Assembly (NCBI RefSeq): GCF_004208535.1
Contig: NZ_SGIS01000023.1
Span: 1-64,000 of the forward strand
Direction: 5' to 3'
Length of the DNA: 64,000 bases
DNA from: Sphingomonas populi
GTDB taxonomy: Bacteria > Pseudomonadota > Alphaproteobacteria > Sphingomonadales > Sphingomonadaceae
Numbering within the stretch: position 1 is the stretch's first letter; each line of letters opens with the position of its first letter. This document shows, one piece after another, positions 7,166 to 14,072 of this stretch. The translations under genes and the position numbers were made by a program. The notes beneath the pieces are model-generated. The model did no database searches. It saw only the letters and a list, made by a program, of their open reading frames with translations, and was not told where the DNA came from.

Positions 7166-9853
7166 ATGGCCGTCGTTCCCAACTGCGTGGTGCCGCCGCG
7201 GATCACGCCAACGCTGATCGAACGCGCCGCGCTATTGAGGCTGACCGACGAGGTGGGTGCGTCACGGATGACGGTGGTTTGCGCGCCGGCGGGTAGCGGC
7301 AAGACAACGGCAACGCTTTTCTGGGCAGACCAACTTGCGGCCTCCGGCCGGCCGGTGCTTTGGTTGGCCGTTCGAGCAGGGATCGTCAACAGGCCGTCTT
7401 TCCTGTTGGCGCTGAGCGCGGCCGGCGTGGCTGCCGGTTTGAACTGGAAAGACCTGGACGACGAGTCCTCGGAGGACAACTGGCTCAAAACCCTTTCGGC
7501 CATCCTTGATCCGAAGCCGGTGATCGTCATCGATGACGCCCAGTTGCTGGACCAGCCCACCCTCGATTTCGTGGCGCAGCTTTCGGCGAGCGCCCGCGAT
7601 GCGCTGACCATCATCATCGCATCGCGTGGTTCCATCGCACTGCCGTTGGCGCGAATGCGCGCGCTCGGTTTCCTGACTGAGGTCGGCACTGCGGATCTGG
7701 CGTTGACGGTTGCGGAAGCAACGCAGTTGGTAACGTTGAGCGTCGGACAGCCGATCGATGCGCAGAACCTGCATGACATCGTCCACGACACCCAGGGATG
7801 GGTGTCGGGGGTTGTGATAGCCAGCACGCTATATCGTCGGGGAGGGAAGGGGGCTGCCAATCTCAAATTGACCGGGCTGCGACCCGAATTTGCGGAATAT
7901 TTTCATGAGGAGGTGGTCAGCCACCAGTCGGATGCCGTCCAACGTTTTCTGGTAGATACGTCGATTCTCGACGAGCTCACGCCCTCTGCCTGCGCAGCGG
8001 TCACGGACGACCAGAATGCGCGAGTGATGCTGGATCACGTCTTTCGCGAAGGCCTGTTCCTGAATGCGATTGACCAAGAACAGGGTCGCTACGCCTACCA
8101 CCACCTTTTCCGCGAGATGGTCCTCGGCCGGCTCATGGAGCGTGCGCCGGCACGCGCCGCATTGATGCACCGCCGCGCCAGCGAGTATTTCGCGTCTATT
8201 GGTAAGGGCTCGACGGCGGTCGAACATGCCTGCCTGACTGCGGATGAGACTTTTCTTGCGCGGCAACTCGATCTCGTGGCCGAGCAACTCGTCTATGCGG
8301 GATTCCTCTATCGGCTAGACGAGCTCGCCTCGAACCTGCCCTGGTCGGCTTTGGAGCGGCATCCGAACCTGTTGCTGGCGCTGGCCTGGCGGCGCATCCG
8401 GCAGATGTCCTTCACATCGGCCGAGCGGTTGATAGCAGCCGCCCGGACGTTGCACCGGAAGGGTCTGGAGGACGGCTCGCTTAATGAGCATGATGCTGAA
8501 CAGCTAGATCTTCGAATCCGGCACCGGCTGGTCATGCTCGCTGCAGGGCGGGATGATATGGGTAAGGTCGAGGCGGAGGCAGAGCCTTTGCTTCTCGAAC
8601 TCGCCGACAGCGACGCTTATCTGAGCTGCACGCTCCTCGCCCAACTGATGTCGGCGCGCCGAGAGCTCTATCATTTCCAGGACATTCTAAAGCTCGAGGC
8701 AGAGACCCGCCGCGCCCTCGCGCGCGCCGGGTCGCAATTCGCGTCCATCGCCTTGAAATCGTCGGTCGCGCCGACGCTGCTGGCCCAGGGCAAGACGCAG
8801 CTTGCGCGTCGTTTTCTCGAGGAAGCTCTGACGCTCGCCATCGAGATCCACGGTGAAGGATCGGGTTTGGCCGCCTTGCCGGCCCTGCCGCTCGCCGAAC
8901 TGTTCTACGATGCAGGTGATCTCGACAGTGCCACGCGGCTGGCGGAACGCTATTTGCCGGTGGCGCGTCAGTGGGGCTTCGCGGATCAATTGGCCTCCGG
9001 CTACCTTGTCAGTGCCCGGCTTCGTGCTGCACTCGGCGACCTCCCCGGTGCGTTGTCGACGCTCAACGATGCCCATCTCGTCGCGATCGAGTGCGGGCTC
9101 GACCGGATGCGCGCCTTCATCGTGGCCGAGGAAGTAAGGCTTCTGATCCGGGCCGGCCAACTGGAAGAAGCTGAGCGTCACTTCCTTGCAGGGGACCCGC
9201 AGTTGGACGGTGAGCCTATCCCCACGATGCATCCGACCCGTCGCAATGAAAACATCGCCATCGCCTGGTTGCGGATCGAGATGCAACATCACCGGCTCGC
9301 GCGCGCTCGCAAGGTCGCGCATCGTTGGCTGGGATTCGTCAAGCGCGCAGGTGCCGTGCGCTCCGCAGTGACTTTCGAACTTTTGCTGGCCGAAATTGCC
9401 GTGTTGCAAGGCAATCGTTCGGAAGCGCAGCGCGCCGTACGCGCAGCCGTGGAAATGGCCGAACCCGCCGGGTGGGTACGGACGTTCATCGACGAGGGGG
9501 AGGTGATCGCATCCCTTCTGACCGAAGCCTATTCCGAAGGCCCGGAGCTGGACACTCCAGCGGATCGCTTTGCCGTCCGGCTGGCTTCAATGATGCGCCG
9601 TGGTCCGCTTATCGCAGCCGGGGACGACGAGGAGGAGGAGGAGGATCTCGGGCTCGCGGGGCGTATCGCGACCCGCGAGGTGGAGATCCTCACGATGGTC
9701 AGCGGCGGCCTGCGCAACCGCGAAATCGGGGATCGTCTCGGACTCACCGAGGGCACGGTCAAATGGTACATGCAGCAGATATACGACAAGCTGGGTGTGC
9801 GGCGGCGTCCTCAAGCGGTGTGCAAGGCACGGCAGTTGGGAATTTTGCCTTGA
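7166..9853 (+). CDS. LuxR-family large ATP-binding regulator (MalT/LAL type)
   Basis: The ATG at 7166 follows GGAGAGGAAGA and gives about 895 residues. An upstream GTG at 7088 is also in frame but has a weaker start. Near the N-terminus C-A-P-A-G-S-G-K-T-T is a Walker A loop, and P-V-I-V-I-D-D-A-Q-L is Walker B, marking the STAND ATPase of MalT-like activators. A long helical repeat region follows. The last 65 residues are a LuxR-type DNA-binding domain (A-T-R-E-V-E-I-L, N-R-E-I-G-D-R-L, E-G-T-V-K). An acidic run D-D-E-E-E-E-E-D links the sensor to this domain. It probably activates catabolic genes in response to a small effector. The nearest candidates are the racemase and dehydrogenase genes downstream. 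Confidence 0.9.
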   Translation: MAVVPNCVVPPRITPTLIERAALLRLTDEVGASRMTVVCAPAGSGKTTATLFWADQLAASGRPVLWLAVRAGIVNRPSFLLALSAAGVAAGLNWKDLDDESSEDNWLKTLSAILDPKPVIVIDDAQLLDQPTLDFVAQLSASARDALTIIIASRGSIALPLARMRALGFLTEVGTADLALTVAEATQLVTLSVGQPIDAQNLHDIVHDTQGWVSGVVIASTLYRRGGKGAANLKLTGLRPEFAEYFHEEVVSHQSDAVQRFLVDTSILDELTPSACAAVTDDQNARVMLDHVFREGLFLNAIDQEQGRYAYHHLFREMVLGRLMERAPARAALMHRRASEYFASIGKGSTAVEHACLTADETFLARQLDLVAEQLVYAGFLYRLDELASNLPWSALERHPNLLLALAWRRIRQMSFTSAERLIAAARTLHRKGLEDGSLNEHDAEQLDLRIRHRLVMLAAGRDDMGKVEAEAEPLLLELADSDAYLSCTLLAQLMSARRELYHFQDILKLEAETRRALARAGSQFASIALKSSVAPTLLAQGKTQLARRFLEEALTLAIEIHGEGSGLAALPALPLAELFYDAGDLDSATRLAERYLPVARQWGFADQLASGYLVSARLRAALGDLPGALSTLNDAHLVAIECGLDRMRAFIVAEEVRLLIRAGQLEEAERHFLAGDPQLDGEPIPTMHPTRRNENIAIAWLRIEMQHHRLARARKVAHRWLGFVKRAGAVRSAVTFELLLAEIAVLQGNRSEAQRAVRAAVEMAEPAGWVRTFIDEGEVIASLLTEAYSEGPELDTPADRFAVRLASMMRRGPLIAAGDDEEEEEDLGLAGRIATREVEILTMVSGGLRNREIGDRLGLTEGTVKWYMQQIYDKLGVRRRPQAVCKARQLGILP

Positions 9854-9939
9854 CGCTGTTGCCGCCTACCGACGGATAGAGTGGTTCAAGCCCCGGCCCT
9901 GCCATCGAATGGGCTGGATAAGCGAGAGGGCAAAATGTG

Positions 9940-11037
9940 ATGGCGACGCGTTCCGGGCCTCTGGCAGGTATTCGCATTGTCGAGCTCGATGCGATCGGCC
10001 CCGTGCCGCTGGCGGCGATGCTGCTAGCCGACATGGGGGCGGACATCGTGCGCGTCGCAAGACCGCAATCAGCAGGCGTGGGTGACTGGGAGGATGTCGG
10101 CGGCGACGTGCTGCACCGCAGCCGCACCGTCACCTATCTCGACCTCAAGCAGGACGACGATCGTGCCCGGCTCCTCGAATTGATCGAGCGGGCCGATGCG
10201 TTGATCGAGGGTTATCGACCGGGCGTGATGGAGCGGCTCGGCATCGGCCCGGATGTTTGCCTGGCGCACAACCCGAGACTGGTGTTCGGCCGGATGACTG
10301 GCTGGGGTCAATCGGGGCCGCTGGCAATGCGCGCGGGACACGACATCAACTATCTGGCGATTACAGGCGCGTTGCACGCCATGGGCGAGCCGGGTGCGCC
10401 GCCGCTGGTGCCGCTCAACCTGGTCGGCGATTACGGTGGCGGTGCGATGTTCCTGATCTTTGGCCTGCTAAGCGCGCTGCTCGCTGCGCAGAAAACGGGT
10501 CGGGGGCAGGTGGTTGACGCCTGTATCACCGATGGCGTCACAGCGCTGATGAGCCTGTTCTACGCTTGGGAACCCAAGGGTCTCTGGCAAGACGCACCAG
10601 CGTCCAATCTCGTGGACGGAGCGGCACCATTCTATCGTTGCTACACCTGCGCTGATGGCAGGCATGTCGCAATAGGGTGCCTTGAGCCCAAATTCTTCGC
10701 TCAGGCGGTCGAGGGGCTGGGGTTGTCAGGCCGTGGCTACGATCAGAACGATCGCGCGGGATGGCCGGCGATGAGGGCCGATTTCACGGCCGCCTTCGCG
10801 ACGCGGCCGCGAGACGCGTGGGCCGCGCATTTCGCTGGGACCGATGCCTGCGTGACACCGGTGCTGGCAATGGGCGAAGCGCCATTACATCCGCACAACC
10901 AAGCTCGGCAGACGTTCGTGCGTCGCAACGAGAGCTTTCAACCCGCTCCAGCCCCGCGACTAAATGCAACGGTGCCGGAGATCCGCGAACCCGCAGCGGC
11001 CGAGATCGAGGACATCATTCGCGCATGGTCCCGCTGA
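9940..11037 (+). CDS. Family III CoA-transferase-fold protein, alpha-methylacyl-CoA racemase-like
   Basis: The 365-residue protein from ATG 9940 (after GAGAGGG) is a CaiB/BaiF-fold protein. It carries the racemase set rather than the transferase set: G-H-D-I-N-Y with His134, G-D-Y-G-G-G with Asp164, and Glu249 in C-L-E-P. These correspond in spacing to the His/Asp/Glu of mycobacterial Mcr. Such enzymes epimerise the methyl-bearing alpha carbon of branched acyl-CoAs, so that beta-oxidation of isoprenoid or sterol side chains can proceed. It follows the large regulator by 86 bases and may be one of its targets. Confidence 0.85.
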   Translation: MATRSGPLAGIRIVELDAIGPVPLAAMLLADMGADIVRVARPQSAGVGDWEDVGGDVLHRSRTVTYLDLKQDDDRARLLELIERADALIEGYRPGVMERLGIGPDVCLAHNPRLVFGRMTGWGQSGPLAMRAGHDINYLAITGALHAMGEPGAPPLVPLNLVGDYGGGAMFLIFGLLSALLAAQKTGRGQVVDACITDGVTALMSLFYAWEPKGLWQDAPASNLVDGAAPFYRCYTCADGRHVAIGCLEPKFFAQAVEGLGLSGRGYDQNDRAGWPAMRADFTAAFATRPRDAWAAHFAGTDACVTPVLAMGEAPLHPHNQARQTFVRRNESFQPAPAPRLNATVPEIREPAAAEIEDIIRAWSR

Positions 11038-11103
11038 AGGACCGCAGGTTGCGCAACCTGCCACGACTGCAATTTCCGCCAGAGGACAGATAGGGGACCA
11101 TGT

Positions 11104-11177
11104 CATGAGCGACACGATGGACATGCAGGGCAAAATGGTGCTGATAACCGGCGCGCCCGCAGAGGCATCGGCGTGAA
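11104..11177 (+). pseudogene. SDR gene, N-terminal remnant abutting the aldehyde dehydrogenase
   Basis: The ATG at 11104 begins M-S-D-T-M-D-M-Q-G-K-M-V-L-I-T-G-A, the first strand and cofactor turn of an SDR. The next codons read R-R-G-I-G-V only after a one-base shift. In the starting frame it stops at TGA 11174-11176. Everything after the glycine-rich turn is gone, and the aldehyde dehydrogenase coding sequence begins at that point. A deletion appears to have joined an SDR start to the upstream edge of the dehydrogenase gene. Confidence 0.65.
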
Positions 11178-12654
11178 CCCGGCGGCTATCATCGGGTTAT
11201 CGGAGCCGCGGCTGCTGTGTTCGGCAGCCTTCATTGACGGCGAATGGGTGATTGGCGACGCGACGATTGACGTCGTCGATCCAGCGAGCGGGGTGTTCAT
11301 CGGCTCGGTGCCGAATCTCGGCCGGCCCGACGCCGAGCGCGCGGTCGCTGCCGCGCACCGTGCCTTTCCATCATGGGCGGCGCTAACCGGGAAGCAGCGC
11401 GGAGACATACTCCGTCGCTGGGCGATGCTCATGCTCGCCCATCGCGACGATCTCGCCCGGTTGATGACCGCCGAACAGGGCAAGCCGATCACCGAGGCGC
11501 TGGGCGAGGTTGCCTATGCGGCCTCCTTCCTCGAATGGTTTGCGGAAGAAGCGCGTCGGGTGAACGGCGATATCCTCGCGCCGCACCAGAGCGATCGACG
11601 CCTTCTCGTGCGCAAGCAGCCGGTCGGCGTGGTCGCGGCCGTGACGCCGTGGAACTTTCCGCTCGCGATGATCACGCGCAAGGCCGGCCCGGCGCTTGCT
11701 GTTGGCTGCACGATGGTGGTGAAGCCGTCCGAACTGACCCCTTTGTCTGCGCTGGCGCTCGCCAGGCTGGGCGAAGAAGCCGGCTTGCCCGCTGGCGTAT
11801 TCAGCGTCGTCACGGGCGATGCCGGACCGATCGGTGATGTGCTGACGGGGGACAAGCGAGTTCGCAAGTTCACCTTCACAGGCTCGACCGCAGTCGGCAA
11901 GATGCTCGCTGCCCGGTGCATGGCGACCGTGAAGCGGGTATCACTCGAACTGGGCGGCAACGCGCCGCTCATTGTCTTTGACGACGCCGACCTCGATTTG
12001 GCGATTGAAGGGACGATCGCCTCCAAGTTTCGCAACGCCGGTCAGACATGCGTGTGCGCCAACCGGTTGCTCGTGCAATCGGGCATCTACGACGCGTTCG
12101 CGACGCGCTTGGCGGAGCGGGTCCGGGCGCTGGTCGTGGGACCGGGGCTCGAAGGGCCGACAGATCAGGGACCGCTGATCGACGGGCGAGCCGTCGCCAA
12201 GGCCAATGCCCATGTAGCGGATGCCATCGCGCGTGGCGGGCGCGTGTTGACGGGCGGCGAGCCATTGGCGCGCGCCGGGCATTTCTTTTCGCCCACCGTG
12301 ATCGCCGACGTTCCGCGCGACGCCCTGCTGTGTCGCGAGGAAACGTTCGGTCCGGTCGCCGGACTGGTTCGATTCGAAACGGAGGACGAGGCGGTCGCGC
12401 TGGCGAACGATACCGATGCCGGGCTCGCCGCCTACGTCTTCACGCGCGACATGGATCGCGGCTGGCGCGTGCCGGAGCGGCTCGACTACGGGATGGTCGG
12501 GCTGAACACGGGCCTCATTTCTACCGAGGTCGCGCCGTTTGGCGGGGTGAAGGAATCTGGCATCGGACGGGAAGGGTCGCGCTACGGCGTCGACGATTAC
12601 CTCGATCTCAAGCTCGTCTGCGTCGGCCTCTCGCCGGCTCGAGGGGCGGGATGA
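11173..12654 (+). CDS. NAD(P)-dependent aldehyde dehydrogenase, succinate-semialdehyde dehydrogenase (GabD) type
   Basis: The 493-residue protein has the full aldehyde dehydrogenase set: T-P-W-N-F-P (158-163), the cofactor loop F-T-G-S-T-A-V-G, the general base Glu259 in E-L-G-G-N and nucleophilic Cys293 in G-Q-T-C-V-C-A-N-R. The QTCVCANR form and an E-Q-G-K-P motif near residue 101 are typical of GabD-like succinate-semialdehyde dehydrogenases. It oxidises an aldehyde to its acid in the cytoplasm. The only in-frame start is GTG 11173, which lies inside an SDR remnant, so the native start and promoter may have been replaced. Expression may depend on read-through from the upstream racemase gene. 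Confidence 0.9.
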   Translation: MNPAAIIGLSEPRLLCSAAFIDGEWVIGDATIDVVDPASGVFIGSVPNLGRPDAERAVAAAHRAFPSWAALTGKQRGDILRRWAMLMLAHRDDLARLMTAEQGKPITEALGEVAYAASFLEWFAEEARRVNGDILAPHQSDRRLLVRKQPVGVVAAVTPWNFPLAMITRKAGPALAVGCTMVVKPSELTPLSALALARLGEEAGLPAGVFSVVTGDAGPIGDVLTGDKRVRKFTFTGSTAVGKMLAARCMATVKRVSLELGGNAPLIVFDDADLDLAIEGTIASKFRNAGQTCVCANRLLVQSGIYDAFATRLAERVRALVVGPGLEGPTDQGPLIDGRAVAKANAHVADAIARGGRVLTGGEPLARAGHFFSPTVIADVPRDALLCREETFGPVAGLVRFETEDEAVALANDTDAGLAAYVFTRDMDRGWRVPERLDYGMVGLNTGLISTEVAPFGGVKESGIGREGSRYGVDDYLDLKLVCVGLSPARGAG

Positions 12655-12839
12655 AGATGGGCGATTGTTGGCCCGACCTGCCCAGGAAGACGTTTAAATT
12701 TGAAGCCAACCGAGCGCCTTCGGGATGCGGCGTACCGGAGCGACACGCTTGGATTTTGGCGCTCTCAGGGAAGCGGTGGTGGCGCATCGCGGGCAGTCCT
12801 CAAGCTGCCCAATGCCTATCACATAGTTCCATCAGCCTC

Positions 12840-12938
12840 GCCCAACATCACGCTGCGTTAGACCGTGCCGGAAACCGGAGTACGTACGTCCGGTGGTGTG
12901 AGAGGGGGGAGCCGTGGGGCTTCCCCCCACTCGATTTA
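12840..12938 (+). mobile_element. Probable group II intron 3-prime end (remnant)
   Basis: The segment contains GACCGTGCCGG-AAA-CCGG, then TACGTACGTCCGGTGGTGTGAG, which resembles domain V with its small capped stem. GGGGGGAGCC-GTG-GGGCTTCCCCCC, ending in ACTCGAT, resembles domain VI and the usual bacterial group II intron 3-prime terminus. No reverse-transcriptase reading frame is found in the 185 bases upstream, so only the 3-prime end would be left. The fold was judged by eye; the capping stem looks irregular. Confidence 0.45.
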
Positions 12939-13676
12939 TGGGGCGCCGGTGGCGCGTAGCCAGCCGGTGATCGCGAGCCGATCTTCCCCGGCATAGGGCG
13001 CCACGCATGCGACGAAATGGTTCGATGGCACGAGGAACAGGTCGAGTGTGTTGAAGCCTGGATTGCGCGCCTCGGCGATATCCCCGGCGTCATCCAGAAA
13101 CGCCAGCGCGCCGCCCCATTCCGCACGCCACCCGCGCGAAAGACCCATTACATAAGCCGCGCGCCGGTGCTTGCCCGCTACCGCGTCGTCGTGACGGTTG
13201 AGGAAATGCCCCGGCCGATAGCGAGTCGCTTGGGCATCAGCGAGCGCGACGCTGTCGTCGCCGATCAGCGTGCGGACACGATCGAGCATCGCCGCGCCGT
13301 TCATCAGTGCGGCGAACTGACGCAAGGGATCGCCCGCCACGCCGAAGCTTGGGGTCGCCTCTGGAACGCGAATCGTGTCATAGCGATACCGGAACGACGA
13401 TGTGGCCTCACGGTGCAGCGTCGTTTCGAGCGTGGTGCGGGTATCCACTGCCAGCGCGGCATAAGCGGTGGCGGGGATTTCGAATGCTTTCCCGCCGCTG
13501 CCGATCACATGGCGCCAGTCCTCGCGGCTCGCGAGGTTCTGGTGGAGTCTCCGCGCCGATGGCTCCGTCAAAAAATTGGCGATCCGGGTGCGACCGGTCG
13601 CGGCGATGGTCGCTGCGGCACGATCCCAATCGATCGCCGGATGAACCGCGAGGGCATGCTCCCCGGCTGACGTCAT
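12936..13676 (-). CDS. 2-oxoglutarate/Fe(II)-dependent oxygenase
   Basis: From ATG 13676 the protein has 246 residues. The iron ligands are visible: H-D-D at 162-164 (H-x-D) and a distal His220 in S-N-H-F-V, with Arg233 thirteen residues later to hold 2-oxoglutarate. G-G-A-L-A-F-L-D-D lies between them. It is a prolyl-hydroxylase-like double-stranded beta-helix enzyme. An open frame extends upstream to 13859, but that part is arginine-rich and has no domain. The gene is divergent from a TonB receptor, and perfect palindromes lie in the shared region. This arrangement is known for iron-regulated PiuC-type oxygenases next to siderophore receptors, so a metal-related role is a reasonable inference. 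Confidence 0.8.
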   Translation of the reverse strand: MTSAGEHALAVHPAIDWDRAAATIAATGRTRIANFLTEPSARRLHQNLASREDWRHVIGSGGKAFEIPATAYAALAVDTRTTLETTLHREATSSFRYRYDTIRVPEATPSFGVAGDPLRQFAALMNGAAMLDRVRTLIGDDSVALADAQATRYRPGHFLNRHDDAVAGKHRRAAYVMGLSRGWRAEWGGALAFLDDAGDIAEARNPGFNTLDLFLVPSNHFVACVAPYAGEDRLAITGWLRATGAP

Positions 13677-13862
13677 CGTTCGCCGGTCTGCCAGTCGGTC
13701 ACGCGCAACCCCTGTTTCCCGTCGCCTCGTCCAGTAGCACCGCAGCGCAAGCCACCGTGCGACTCGCGTCTGCCCGATCGATGGTCCGCTTTCAACATGC
13801 GCGCGCATCGGGAGCGCTAAGCCGCAACCGCCGCGCGCCCGAAAATCCGTCTCGGACATACT

Positions 13863-13921
13863 GGAGAAACATTCTCCTCACAGGAATGTGGCATAATTGC
13901 TACGATGATTGCCAAATCATC
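13863..13921. promoter_or_regulatory. Two palindromes between the 2OG oxygenase and TonB receptor genes
   Basis: Two perfect inverted repeats are seen: GGAGAA-ACA-TTCTCC at 13863-13877 and GATGATT-GCCA-AATCATC at 13904-13921. They lie in the region from which the oxygenase (leftward) and the receptor (rightward) are transcribed. The second resembles the dyad layout of Fur-type operators, although the sequence is not the E. coli consensus. Which regulator binds is unknown. Confidence 0.5.
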
Positions 13922-14072
13922 ACGATATGGAATCCGTCGGCTTTACAGCCCGTCTGACCCCGTTCATTCCCCCTTCATCTGCCTCATAGCGCGCCGCCTG
14001 GTGCCGAGGCTTGGTATCTCCCGACGTGCGCGACAGGGCGCGCGCGGGGGATCGTAACGGGGAAAGACACTA

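Noticed and set aside
12655-12839. Reverse transcriptase or maturase gene of a group II intron
   Set aside because: All frames are short and no Y-A-D-D motif is seen, so only the 3-prime end of the element is proposed.
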